Below are positions 1 through 8,741 of a stretch of 64,000 nt of DNA, one piece after another. The stretch's first letter is position 1, and each line of letters begins with the position of its first letter. The translations under genes and the position numbers were made by a program. The stretch comes from Shewanella japonica. Its GTDB lineage: Bacteria > Pseudomonadota > Gammaproteobacteria > Enterobacterales > Shewanellaceae. The notes below the pieces were generated by a model. That model did no database searches, had not been told where the DNA came from, and was given only the letters and a program-made list of their open reading frames with translations. The stretch is taken from assembly GCF_002075795.1 (NCBI RefSeq), contig NZ_CP020472.1, forward strand, positions 2,835,001 through 2,899,000, written 5' to 3'.

Positions 1-244
1 TAAGGCCGTTGTAAACTAAGTGTTCAACTTCTTTAATCGTTAACCCTTTGACATTTAAAGAACCTAAAAAAGGGTAATTAATTTTACCGCTATTTGTTAT
101 TTGTGTTTCTAACGTTAATGCTTCTTCACCGTAAACTTGAATAATAATGGTATCGCCAGATCCTAAACGATAACTTTCATTGGCATAAACATTTCCAGTT
201 ATGGCAAATAAAAAAATAGCAAGTGAACAAATTATAGTTTTCAA
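1..244 (-). CDS. Polysaccharide export protein, Wza/GumB-like (partial, N-terminus only)
   Basis: Partial gene running off the left edge; about 81 N-terminal residues are visible. It starts with TTG at 244, preceded by GGAGAG at a good distance. The product begins with MKTIICSLAIFLF, a Sec signal peptide with no lipobox cysteine, then YRLGSGDTIIIQVYG, the hallmark start of the Poly_export domain, followed by the beginning of an SLBB-type segment (GKINYPFLGSLNVKG). Family knowledge: these proteins form the outer-membrane export channel for capsule or exopolysaccharide. It lies 11 bp downstream of the beta-barrel gene, so it belongs to the same operon. A Wzc/Wzz chain-length partner would be expected beyond the edge. 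The lack of a lipid-anchor cysteine makes it more like short export proteins than E. coli Wza. Confidence 0.85.
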   Translation of the reverse strand, partial: MKTIICSLAIFLFAITGNVYANESYRLGSGDTIIIQVYGEEALTLETQITNSGKINYPFLGSLNVKGLTIKEVEHLVYNGL

Positions 245-255
245 CGACCTCTCCT

Positions 256-1455
256 TTACATTGTCATTTCAGCACGGATGAAATAAACATTGCGATCATA
301 ATCGAATCTATCTTCAGTTGAAGAATTTTGATTAAAGTCGACTCCTGGTTTTATCAATAACCAACGAGTAACTGCGTACTCTAATGCAACTCTTACTGAG
401 CTAGTGTCATCTTCTCGAGCAACCCCTGTGTATTCTTCATTTGTGAATGTATACGCAACTGTACTTGCTAAAAAGTCAGACCATTCATGTTTCCATTTTA
501 CCCCATAGTTGGTTTCTTTAACGTAGTCACCAAAGCTATTAGGATCTTTACTATCACGGCCTGTTGTGAAATCAAATTGGCTGTATGTTAATGGTTTCCA
601 CGTTAATTTCGCATCCCATGCAATACCACTAAAATCTTCTCTGTCACTATTATCAAACGATTTATTTTGATAACCAACCTTAACGTGACCTTCTGTCGTT
701 GATGTGGCTTCCCAGCTCATACCAAGTTTGGCATTTTGAGTTTGACTATCGCGATCCCCAGTAGGGTCAAGTTCATCATAACTCGTGTCGATGTTCTTCA
801 ATTCAAGGAAAAAGCTACTTGATGATTGAGTATCATAAAAAAATGTCGCCCCTAAAATGACATCATTATAATTACGGTACTGTGTCACTGACTTAAAGTT
901 GGTATATTGTTTCTCAAAATACTTAGCGTTAAGTTGAACTCGTGCTGGCGTCCCACGAGCACCATATTCGTAGTACCCCCCTACCGAATACAATTCATAT
1001 GTATTAGGCTCATCTTGTACACCACCAGCACCAGCAAAAATCCCCGTACCTCGATCGTCATGACCATTAATATACATAGCATTAAGGTTAAATTTATTAG
1101 ATTGATTTATCTCAACATCGCCATTAGCTTTTAATAAGAAATCAAGATAATTATCATCTGAACTATCAAAGTATTCAGCATACTCTAGACCCGCTTCTAC
1201 TGAATAAGCATTATTACCATCAAGTAATTCGGCTTTAACAGCAGGCGTAACAGTTAGTATCCAACTGTCTTGTTTATTATCATTTGAACTAGCAATGTTA
1301 TCATCGTATTTCAGAGCCGTATTTAAACCTGGTGTGATATCAACGCCAGATTCCGTTCTAATAACACTCGCATTTTCATTCGCAGAAAAAGCAGAATGAC
1401 TCATAAAACTTGTAACAACCAATGCTAATGCTTTTACTTTAAACTTAGGATTCAT
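256..1455 (-). CDS. Outer-membrane beta-barrel protein of the EPS locus (BBP2-like)
   Basis: 399 aa with a signal peptide cleaved near residue 25 (SHSAFSA). The rest is rich in alternating aromatic and polar beta strands (for example YSVEAGLEYAEYF and VRVALEYAVTRWLLIKPGV) and ends in RAEMTM rather than the usual terminal Phe. The family impression is an outer-membrane beta-barrel of the BBP2 type (PF10082-like), often found next to polysaccharide export genes. It sits between the WcaJ-type transferase and the Wza-like export gene, so it probably assists export or anchoring of the polymer. That role is inferred from position. No catalytic motif was recognised. Confidence 0.7.
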   Translation of the reverse strand: MNPKFKVKALALVVTSFMSHSAFSANENASVIRTESGVDITPGLNTALKYDDNIASSNDNKQDSWILTVTPAVKAELLDGNNAYSVEAGLEYAEYFDSSDDNYLDFLLKANGDVEINQSNKFNLNAMYINGHDDRGTGIFAGAGGVQDEPNTYELYSVGGYYEYGARGTPARVQLNAKYFEKQYTNFKSVTQYRNYNDVILGATFFYDTQSSSSFFLELKNIDTSYDELDPTGDRDSQTQNAKLGMSWEATSTTEGHVKVGYQNKSFDNSDREDFSGIAWDAKLTWKPLTYSQFDFTTGRDSKDPNSFGDYVKETNYGVKWKHEWSDFLASTVAYTFTNEEYTGVAREDDTSSVRVALEYAVTRWLLIKPGVDFNQNSSTEDRFDYDRNVYFIRAEMTM

Positions 1456-1496
1456 TTCCTTTGACCTTAATAATTAATCATTAATTAAATAAACTG

Positions 1497-2897
1497 TTAG
1501 TAAGCGTTTTTTCCAACAAAACCTTTAAAAATAGTCATAAATACAATTTTGAAGTCCCACATTAAGGACCAATTTCGTATGTATGCTAAATCGAACTCAA
1601 CTCTTTTTTCCATCTTATCTAGGGTATCTGTTTCACCACGCCAACCATTGATTTGAGCCCATCCTGTAATACCTGGCACGACTTTATGGCGGAGCATATA
1701 ATACGAAACAAGGCTTCTATATTCTTCATTGTGGGCTACAGCATGAGGACGAGGACCAACAACTGACATATCACCAAATAACACATTAAAAAACTGAGGT
1801 AATTCATCCAAAGATGTTCTTCTTAAAAACCTGCCAACACTGGTGATACGAGCATCGCCTTTTGTTGCTTGCGTGACCACTGATGCGTTTTCCACCACAG
1901 TCATGGAACGAAACTTCCATACTTTAATCTTGCGACCATCTAAGCCGTATCTGTCTTGTTTAAATATCACAGCCCCTTTCGAATTCAGCATAATAGCGAT
2001 GCTAATCGCGATTAATAATGGAGAAAGCGCAATAATAGCAACGGCACTGAAAATAATGTCAAACGTACGTTTATAAAAATGTTTCATTCCATTTAGCGGC
2101 GACTCAAATACACTAATAGTATCGATTGAGCCCACACTGCCAATCCTTGCTTGCATCAAGTTTTTAAGCATGAAGTCAGGGATAATGAAAACGTCCACTG
2201 TGGTATCACCGGTTTTTTTGATGATTTCGGCAATTCTTTTTTCAGCCACCATAGGTAAGCAAATATACAACTTTTGAATGCGACCAGCTTTTGCTAGATC
2301 AATCGCTTTATCGATATTTCCTTCTAACAAATTAATTGGCAGACCAGTCATTCTATCCGGCTGTCTGTCATCGTAAAAACCTGCAAAACGAAAACCTAAT
2401 TCAAAGTGCTGCTCGATTTCATCGTAAAGTTGATGCCCACTTTTTGTTAAGCCAATGATGGCAATATCTTGATTGTTCCGACCACTTTTACGTCTGTTAC
2501 TTTTAATAACTTTCGTAACGACTCGCCAACTGATTAATAAAATAAATGCAGAGAAAAACCAACCAACAATAACAACCCTAGAAAATGAATCACCAAGTTT
2601 AAAAATAAAAAGAATTGCCGATAAGCACATAAAAGTAAGCGACACAATACAGCTTAATAACAAAATCATTTTCGAGAACTTACCTACTCGCCAAGAGCGA
2701 TATAATTGCATTGACTCTGACAAGTAAGCGTAAATTAATAGTGTACTTATGATTAAAGTAAAATAGTCTTGCGAAAATTCAATACCATATGATAATGCAG
2801 CTATAACAAATGTTGTAATAATTATAAATATATCTACCAAACGATATAGAAAACTATATCCATCAGTTTCTAATGAGAAAGAGTTATTAGCTAACAT
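1497..2897 (-). CDS. wcaJ: Undecaprenyl-phosphate glucose phosphotransferase (WcaJ/VpsL type)
   Basis: 466 aa. This polyprenyl-phosphate hexose-1-phosphate transferase starts repeat-unit assembly by loading a hexose phosphate onto undecaprenyl phosphate at the inner membrane. Four N-terminal membrane segments (about 15-128) are followed by a CoA-binding-like domain (about 140-250), a fifth hydrophobic segment (about 279-304), and the catalytic bacterial sugar transferase domain. Diagnostic motifs are KFRSM (328-332), DELPQF (364-369), GPRP (381-384) and PGITGWAQINGWRG (408-421). The C-terminus GFVGKNAY is typical of the class. Length matches the usual 460-470 aa. Glucose is the commonest substrate, but the sugar cannot be read from sequence. 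It lies 10 bp after the polymerase gene in the EPS operon. Confidence 0.93.
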   Translation of the reverse strand: MLANNSFSLETDGYSFLYRLVDIFIIITTFVIAALSYGIEFSQDYFTLIISTLLIYAYLSESMQLYRSWRVGKFSKMILLLSCIVSLTFMCLSAILFIFKLGDSFSRVVIVGWFFSAFILLISWRVVTKVIKSNRRKSGRNNQDIAIIGLTKSGHQLYDEIEQHFELGFRFAGFYDDRQPDRMTGLPINLLEGNIDKAIDLAKAGRIQKLYICLPMVAEKRIAEIIKKTGDTTVDVFIIPDFMLKNLMQARIGSVGSIDTISVFESPLNGMKHFYKRTFDIIFSAVAIIALSPLLIAISIAIMLNSKGAVIFKQDRYGLDGRKIKVWKFRSMTVVENASVVTQATKGDARITSVGRFLRRTSLDELPQFFNVLFGDMSVVGPRPHAVAHNEEYRSLVSYYMLRHKVVPGITGWAQINGWRGETDTLDKMEKRVEFDLAYIRNWSLMWDFKIVFMTIFKGFVGKNAY

Positions 2898-2907
2898 TAT
2901 AAAAACC

Positions 2908-4152
2908 TTAATGTTGATTTAGTTGATTACGACTAAATGAGGTATTCGAACTTAAAAATAAAAATATAATGAAAGTAAGCCAAATAAAGCCAACTCCCAT
3001 AAATGCACCACTTTCAGAAAATCCAAAACACAAAATAGTGACAATTCCTGAAGCGGAAAGCACTCTATTTGCTGATGCATAATGACTAAATGGAAACTTG
3101 AATATGTTAGTTAAAACAAGCGATAGAAAGGCAAATAAACCGACAAATCCTATCCCTAGAAAAACATCTAAAAACGAATTATGTGCAGACTTTGCTTCCC
3201 AACCAAAATCCAGTGAAAACTGATGCATAATCTCTGGTCTTGAAAATAGGCCTAGGCCATGACCAAATAAAGGTTTATCCATACCGACATAAAACAGTAT
3301 TTCCCACAACTCCGTTCTGCCAGTTAACGTAGGGTCTTTACCTAAAGCATAGGTAATTTGCTCAAAGTACACTGAAAAAGTGAACGTACTAACAAACACA
3401 ATGACGAGAAATAAATAGTAAAGAATGACTCTGACTTTAGGGTTGGACAAACTTAGAATAAATGTAAAAAAGACAAAACAAATCAATCCTAAACCAAATA
3501 AAACTAAAGATGTTGTAGATTGTGACTTTGCAACACCGATAAAGCTTAAAAAATAAATAAATGCATATAATTTATTATTACTCGCATTTTTTGAAATTAT
3601 ATAATACAAACAAAATAGTGAGGTTAATACGCAAAAGAAGCCAAATACATTTTTATGTAAAAAAAGCCCTCTTAACGCCCCTGCATGATTTGCTGCCATG
3701 ATGCCATATTGTGGAAGAAGCAAAGCATAAATAAAGCTGCAGATTAATACAAAAAAAACAAAAACGGAGAAATTATGTACCATCGCATTTATACCAAATC
3801 GTGCACGGTAAAAACATAACGGCAAAATCACCACAACAAAAGACAATAAATATCTTACCGAAAGCCCTTTGTAATGCGACAGCACAATAGATAAGACTAT
3901 AGCTAGACCAAGCAGCATTAATGAAACTGAGTTAAAACGCAGAGCCTGCAAACATTTAGGGTAAATATAAACATATACAATGATTAGCCCCAAAATTAAC
4001 GCCTGAGCAAGTTTTTGAGGTAGATAACTTGCTGATCCCAATTGAGACTCAACATTTGGATAACCAATGCCGATTCCTGAAGTTCTAAAAAATACCAGGA
4101 AAAGCATCGTACTAAGCAAAATGTATTCTAATCTATCCCTAGTTAATCCCAA
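2908..4152 (-). CDS. O-antigen ligase/polymerase family protein, probable Wzy
   Basis: 414 aa integral membrane protein with about ten to twelve hydrophobic helices. It has the Wzy_C/O-antigen-ligase pattern: a periplasmic loop with TGRTELWEILFYVG (about 280-293) and a later HNSFLDVFLGIGFVG. In the context of a Wzx flippase and a WcaJ initiator, it is most likely the polymerase that joins repeat units in the periplasm; an O-antigen ligase cannot be excluded from sequence alone. The start is TTG at 4152, which overlaps the stop of the upstream lyase-like gene by 10 bases and implies translational coupling. It is followed after 10 bp by wcaJ. Confidence 0.85.
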   Translation of the reverse strand: MGLTRDRLEYILLSTMLFLVFFRTSGIGIGYPNVESQLGSASYLPQKLAQALILGLIIVYVYIYPKCLQALRFNSVSLMLLGLAIVLSIVLSHYKGLSVRYLLSFVVVILPLCFYRARFGINAMVHNFSVFVFFVLICSFIYALLLPQYGIMAANHAGALRGLFLHKNVFGFFCVLTSLFCLYYIISKNASNNKLYAFIYFLSFIGVAKSQSTTSLVLFGLGLICFVFFTFILSLSNPKVRVILYYLFLVIVFVSTFTFSVYFEQITYALGKDPTLTGRTELWEILFYVGMDKPLFGHGLGLFSRPEIMHQFSLDFGWEAKSAHNSFLDVFLGIGFVGLFAFLSLVLTNIFKFPFSHYASANRVLSASGIVTILCFGFSESGAFMGVGFIWLTFIIFLFLSSNTSFSRNQLNQH

Positions 4153-4874
4153 GATATTGCCTCAAATGTGTAATCCGAATATGAATAGTTAAATCGTTCA
4201 CCTAAGCGCCATGAAGTAGGTTTATAGATACCTAATTTAATAAATGGGCCTTTGTTGTCATTAAACGTATTCGGCCCCTTCAAAGAAGCAATTTGCTCAC
4301 CATTAATGTTAACTGTTAGCCATGCTGAATCGGATATTGATAATATTCCTTTTAATTCGAACTCATAGATTTTGTCAGGTTCAATGTCGTAATCAGCAAA
4401 AAATAACCGAGAAGAAATAGTATTTCCAGAGTTTGAACAATGACCAGAATCAGTTATTGATAGCTGACTTTTATCCCAACGATTAAACATACGTAATTGA
4501 CCGTTTAACACTTCTAATGCCATGACAGGGCAACGCCAGTCTTCACCCATTTTTTTATCTGGAAATGAATGTATTTGGAAAATACTGTGCCACTGACTAT
4601 CTGTTTTATTTACGCTGCTCGTTGAGAAACTGAATGAAAGACTAAAAGGTTTATCTAGCACTAAATCTGCCTGATTAGTTATTTCACAACGTTTCTTACT
4701 TCTTTCTCGGTAACCTAAAGACGAGTAAAAATTATCGGTATTTATTTGATGCTCGCTTGAACTGCATTCGCGTCCCCACTCGTTAAAACTCTGCGATGTT
4801 TGCGATTGTGCAGCGCTCATTAAAGTCATTAACAGGCAGCAAGCGAAAAATAGGGCTAGGTATATATTACGCAT
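4143..4874 (-). CDS. Secreted polysaccharide-lyase-like (heparin lyase I fold) protein
   Basis: 243 aa from the ATG at 4874. A longer frame to 4907 is less likely because it would run further into the preceding gene and mask the signal peptide. It begins MRNIYLALFFACCLLM with cleavage near SAAQSQ. The mature part resembles the Polysacc_lyase (PF14099) jelly-roll: QWHSIFQIHSFPDK (about 93-106), then GPFIKLGIYKPTSW near residue 209. The family cleaves uronate-containing glycans by beta-elimination. Embedded tightly in the operon (8-base overlap with wecG, 10-base overlap with the polymerase), it probably trims or releases the polymer, or clears misdirected chains from the periplasm. Catalytic residues were not assigned, so a non-catalytic binding role is possible. 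Confidence 0.6.
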   Translation of the reverse strand: MRNIYLALFFACCLLMTLMSAAQSQTSQSFNEWGRECSSSEHQINTDNFYSSLGYRERSKKRCEITNQADLVLDKPFSLSFSFSTSSVNKTDSQWHSIFQIHSFPDKKMGEDWRCPVMALEVLNGQLRMFNRWDKSQLSITDSGHCSNSGNTISSRLFFADYDIEPDKIYEFELKGILSISDSAWLTVNINGEQIASLKGPNTFNDNKGPFIKLGIYKPTSWRLGERFNYSYSDYTFEAISWD

Positions 4875-5598
4875 GTAAAGTTGAGTATAAAAATTTAACA
4901 TTACCAATTACATAGCGCTTAAACATCCGCTTTGGCTCTATTAGAAGCCTGTAAAGCCACTCAAGCCCCATATTTCTGATAAATGAAGGGGCACGTTTCA
5001 CTTTACCACCAAGAAAATCAACTATTGCCCCACCACATATAATTAATCCTTTATCTAACTCTGTGGTTAACTGCATTGCCACCATTTCTTGTTTTGGCAT
5101 TCCCATCGCAAGCAAATAAATATCAGCTTGCACAGATTTCGACAGTGAAACGTAATCTTCGGCGCTTGCAAAACCATTCTTTACAGCAACAACTTCTAGG
5201 CCTAGTTTTTCAAAAGCGGGTTTAGCAGATTGAAGGATTTCATCGCTAGTACCAAAGATTGCAAGTTTCAGCGGTGTGGAGCTTTGCGATGATTTGTTTG
5301 CCAAATGGCTTAATAATTGAGGAATGAAATCAGTGCCATTTAAATTAAAACCAAAATCCATGTTTAAATTTTTAAATAACAATTTGACCCCTATTCCATC
5401 TCGAAAGACAAAATCACTATTCAAAAGGTGCTGATAAAAATCTTTATTTTGTTTTGCTAAGTTGAAACCGTGAGCATTAGCAAACGCAACAGTCACCGTT
5501 TTTTTGGCTTCTAATGCATTTTGAATGGATTGAATAGCTTGTTCTGGTTGAGAATAAATAGTTAATTTCTCAGCTAAAGTTTTAAAAGTTGAACTCAC
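4867..5598 (-). CDS. WecG/TagA/CpsF family glycosyltransferase (GT26)
   Basis: 243 aa, normal for the family. Motifs include FRDGIGVKLLFK (about 85-96), LKLAIFGTSDE, MGMPKQEMVA and GGAIVDFLGGKVKRAP, followed by the C-terminal segment GLEWLYRLLIEPKRMFKRY, which in this family contacts the membrane. Members transfer a sugar such as N-acetylmannosaminuronate or N-acetylmannosamine onto a lipid-linked acceptor; the donor here is unknown. The ATG overlaps the stop of the upstream glycosyltransferase by 4 bases. It acts at the cytoplasmic face, probably adding the second or a later sugar of the repeat unit. Confidence 0.9.
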   Translation of the reverse strand: MSSTFKTLAEKLTIYSQPEQAIQSIQNALEAKKTVTVAFANAHGFNLAKQNKDFYQHLLNSDFVFRDGIGVKLLFKNLNMDFGFNLNGTDFIPQLLSHLANKSSQSSTPLKLAIFGTSDEILQSAKPAFEKLGLEVVAVKNGFASAEDYVSLSKSVQADIYLLAMGMPKQEMVAMQLTTELDKGLIICGGAIVDFLGGKVKRAPSFIRNMGLEWLYRLLIEPKRMFKRYVIGNVKFLYSTLHA

Positions 5599-6704
5599 GT
5601 AAAAGCCTTTAGTTTTTGAATGACGAAATCAGCGCGGTTATCCCAGCAATTATTTTTCGCAAAATTGATGCGAAAGTGTTTTTTCGCTACTGTGTTTGTC
5701 GTTAATTCATATGAAATTTTTTGAATAAATTCATCTACCGAAGAAGTAACAGACAGGTAACCCTTTGTATTCTCATCTACATCGCAATTGGTACAAACGA
5801 CAGGTAGACCATACGAGAAAAACTCATAAACCTTTAACGGGTTGCGATATGTGTTAAATGTGTCGAAAGAATATGGACAAATGCCAATATCAAAAGTAGA
5901 GATTAACTCGCTTAATTCCTCATAAGGCACATAACCTTTCTCGATAATATTTGAATGGCTATCAATAACCTCTTGCGCCTTAGCATTCGATACCGGACCA
6001 ACAAGCACTATCTGATATTGAGGGTACTGTGTGGCAATTGATTCAAGTATTTCACTGCTAAAACTGTTATCAATTTGACCAATAAATCCAATAGTGACGC
6101 TATCTTTAACCACTATATTATTAGGTACATTCTGGTTAATTAAGCTTCGAGATATTGCATTTGGATAGTAGAAAGAATGACTGCGTTTAACATTTTCCTG
6201 TTGAAGTAACCTATTACTGGTAAATAAGCTTACTAAGCTGGTATTTATACATTGTTCGACAGTCTCATCAAATCGCTCATTCCGGCCGTAAAAATATCCT
6301 TTATCATCTTTATAGTTATCGTATTGTAAATACACTAAATTGTCGGTTGGAAGGTACAAAAATTGATCTGGCTTATATATCCAGTGAAATAATGAGGATT
6401 GTGAAATATCATTCTTCATTCGATATAGCGTTAGCTGACATAAGATTGGCAACTTAACAAATAAAAACAGCAAAAGACTATGCTTAAAAGCGATAGACAG
6501 AGGCAATAATGTATATAACTCTTGTTCAGTTACCTTAGATGAGCTTTTAGCGAGCGCGTTTTTATTGTTACGAGAGCCTAAAAAAAACCTTGGTCGATTA
6601 AAGAACGTACAACCACCATCCAACTTTTCTGAAATTGCCTCGACTTCGCGTTTTCTATGATAACTTGAGAAATCCTCAGAAGTTGAAAAGAAAAATATGT
6701 GCAT
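5595..6704 (-). CDS. Glycosyltransferase (GT-B fold, group 1-like)
   Basis: 369 aa. The N-terminus MHIFFFSTSEDFSSYHRKRE looks like GT-B enzymes of EPS loci. The C-terminal half has the group-1 arrangement: DSVTIGFIGQIDNSFS (about 203-218), QIVLVGPVS, NIIEKGYVPYEELSEL, FDIGICPYSFDTFNTYRNPLKVYEFFSYGLPVV. The NPLKVYEFFSYGLPVV stretch occupies the nucleotide-sugar binding position with the E-x7-E-like glutamate. The N-terminal arrangement recalls GumK-type glucuronosyltransferases, but this is not firm enough to name a substrate. It lies 1 bp after the GT2 gene and overlaps wecG by 4 bases. Confidence 0.8.
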   Translation of the reverse strand: MHIFFFSTSEDFSSYHRKREVEAISEKLDGGCTFFNRPRFFLGSRNNKNALAKSSSKVTEQELYTLLPLSIAFKHSLLLFLFVKLPILCQLTLYRMKNDISQSSLFHWIYKPDQFLYLPTDNLVYLQYDNYKDDKGYFYGRNERFDETVEQCINTSLVSLFTSNRLLQQENVKRSHSFYYPNAISRSLINQNVPNNIVVKDSVTIGFIGQIDNSFSSEILESIATQYPQYQIVLVGPVSNAKAQEVIDSHSNIIEKGYVPYEELSELISTFDIGICPYSFDTFNTYRNPLKVYEFFSYGLPVVCTNCDVDENTKGYLSVTSSVDEFIQKISYELTTNTVAKKHFRINFAKNNCWDNRADFVIQKLKAFT

Positions 6705-6705
6705 T

Positions 6706-7599
6706 TTATCGCCCTGAAGCTATTCCATCATTCACAATCAAGCCGCGATAGAATCCGAGCATCCAATAAATACCGCAAACATACATAAATGGGCTGTAAA
6801 TAAGTAAGTTCGGAACACTAAAGGCATACTTTAATTGACGAACGTTAATACGAGTCACTTTAGCTAACATCAATAATGGCAAGATCATCGCCATCAAAAT
6901 TTTCCATAACACTTTTTCTGAGTGATTACCGTAACGAATGAAATATAGGTTATTACCCGTTATTGAAATCTTTTTAAGTACTTTTTTTAATGGAGAGTCT
7001 TGAATTTGATAGCCAATAACATCAGGAGCTAGATATAACGTTTCACCATTAGAAACCAAACGTTCTGTTAACTCAGTGTCTTGCATTCTAGGTATATCTT
7101 TAAATCCACCGTAATTAAGAAACACTGACTTATCGAAGATCATAAATGCTGAGCTTAAATTACTGCGCTTTTTAACTTTTCGTGTAGATTGAGATTCATG
7201 ATTGAAATAGAAGTGCTCTACGTTAGCTGAAAAGTCATTATTGATATCACGATTTAACTCTAAAGCACCGCCAAAATTATTGAATCCGTTAGTAATATTT
7301 CGGCGTATGTTAGCAATGGCATTTTGCTCCAAAACAACATCAGCATCAATAAATATTAAATGACTGCCTTTACTTGCTTTAGCACCGATATTGCGGCCTT
7401 CACCAGGGTTAAACCGAACCTCTGACTTGATAAAGGTAACAAACTGATATTTTTCACAAATACTTTTAACTTCATCGTGTGGAGAGCAATCAACCACGAT
7501 GACTTCTACATTTTCATCCTTTTGACTATCTATTGATTGCAAGCAAGGATCTAGGTTCTTTTCTGCACAATAAGAAGGAATGACAACTGACAACATCAT
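6706..7599 (-). CDS. Family 2 glycosyltransferase
   Basis: 297 aa. A classic GT-A fold: LSVVIPSYCAEKNLDPCLQS at the N-terminus, EVIVVDCSP (32-40), NPGEGRNIGAKASKG (64-78) and the metal-binding DAD motif in LIFIDADVVL (81-90). An acceptor-region motif, PRMQDTELTERLVSNG, follows near the middle. The C-terminus carries hydrophobic segments (ILMAMILPLLMLAKV and LLIYSPFMYVCGIYWML), so it is probably membrane associated. Substrate not predictable. It starts inside the end of the GT4 gene (4-base overlap). Two adjacent ATGs make the exact start uncertain by one codon. Confidence 0.9.
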   Translation of the reverse strand: MMLSVVIPSYCAEKNLDPCLQSIDSQKDENVEVIVVDCSPHDEVKSICEKYQFVTFIKSEVRFNPGEGRNIGAKASKGSHLIFIDADVVLEQNAIANIRRNITNGFNNFGGALELNRDINNDFSANVEHFYFNHESQSTRKVKKRSNLSSAFMIFDKSVFLNYGGFKDIPRMQDTELTERLVSNGETLYLAPDVIGYQIQDSPLKKVLKKISITGNNLYFIRYGNHSEKVLWKILMAMILPLLMLAKVTRINVRQLKYAFSVPNLLIYSPFMYVCGIYWMLGFYRGLIVNDGIASGR

Positions 7600-8741
7600 G
7601 TTTTTTGTACTCCAATGACTTCGTTATAAATTTTTTCTAACTTTACTATTTGTTTATTAAAGCAATGTCTTGTCTTAACTTGCTCAATCGCTGCAGTACT
7701 AAATGCCTCTCTAATTGATGGGTTATCAATTAAATAAATCAGTTTTTCGGCAAGTAATTGCGTATTTTTGGGTTCGACCACATATCCTGATTGATTATTG
7801 ATAATGGCTTCGGGCATTCCGCCAGAGTCAAAAACAACTGCAGGGATCCCCATAGATTGTGCTTCTACAATGGTGAGAGCCAAGGCTTCTTCATGGCCAT
7901 TTTCAAGTTGGATACTAGGTTGACAATAAAGACTTGCTGTACTTAATTCTTGTTTCACCTCATAGCTTGAAAGACGTCCTTTCAATTTAATTTGAGGAGA
8001 AATGGCATTTGCTTGTTTTTTTAATGAATCATGTAAAATACCATCGCCGATAATGACCAATTCCCAATCAGGGTGATACTTTAATATGATTGCCATAGCA
8101 TCAATCAAATACGATAAACCTTTGTATTCAACATTCCTTGCTACACATAATATTTTTTTCTCTTTATCAGCATTATTATTTGAAAAGTATGCTGTATCTA
8201 TTCCAATATAATTGGTGATAATTTTATGTTCCGGAAATCCCTTTTTGATTAATTTCTTTTTTATAAAATTTGATACTGCAATAAATACATCACCATTATC
8301 AGCAAGTTTACTCATATCCTTATGAAATTTATTTAACAGTTTTCCATGTTTTTGTGAATTAACGTGATCAAGGGAAATATCCAATCCATGAAAAGTTGTA
8401 ATATGCGGAATACTATTTTTTTTTGTTATGCCAATTGAAGCATAACCGTTTTGCCCGAAATGACTATGAACAAGTCTTACATTATTATCTTTAAAAAAGC
8501 GACTAATCGATGGAAGCTTGATACCAAGCTTATAAATAATATCTTTTATTTTTCCGAATAAATTAGTATTTAAAACTAGCTCATTATCACACCTTACCGA
8601 TAATCCATCTGATAATTTTTCACTGACCAATACAACAGCGTTAAATTGCTGTAGGCCCTCGATGTGATTTTTTATAAATGTTTCAGAGTAAGGCAGGTAC
8701 TTATTAGTATTAATAGCCACTGTTAACTTATTTGCTTTCAT
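7596..8741 (-). CDS. Family 4 glycosyltransferase
   Basis: 381 aa GT-B enzyme. The N-terminal domain contains VHSHFGQNGYASIG (91-104), as in WcaL/AmsK-type colanic acid and amylovoran enzymes. The C-terminal Glycos_transf_1 domain contains KEKKILCVARNVEYKGLSYL, ELVIIGDGILHDSL, LSTASLYCQPS and EEALALTIVEAQSMGIPAVV (about 284-303) with the E-x7-E pair. Retaining transfer from a nucleotide sugar at the cytoplasmic face is expected; donor unknown. The first 14 bases overlap the end of the flippase gene. Confidence 0.9.
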   Translation of the reverse strand: MKANKLTVAINTNKYLPYSETFIKNHIEGLQQFNAVVLVSEKLSDGLSVRCDNELVLNTNLFGKIKDIIYKLGIKLPSISRFFKDNNVRLVHSHFGQNGYASIGITKKNSIPHITTFHGLDISLDHVNSQKHGKLLNKFHKDMSKLADNGDVFIAVSNFIKKKLIKKGFPEHKIITNYIGIDTAYFSNNNADKEKKILCVARNVEYKGLSYLIDAMAIILKYHPDWELVIIGDGILHDSLKKQANAISPQIKLKGRLSSYEVKQELSTASLYCQPSIQLENGHEEALALTIVEAQSMGIPAVVFDSGGMPEAIINNQSGYVVEPKNTQLLAEKLIYLIDNPSIREAFSTAAIEQVKTRHCFNKQIVKLEKIYNEVIGVQKT

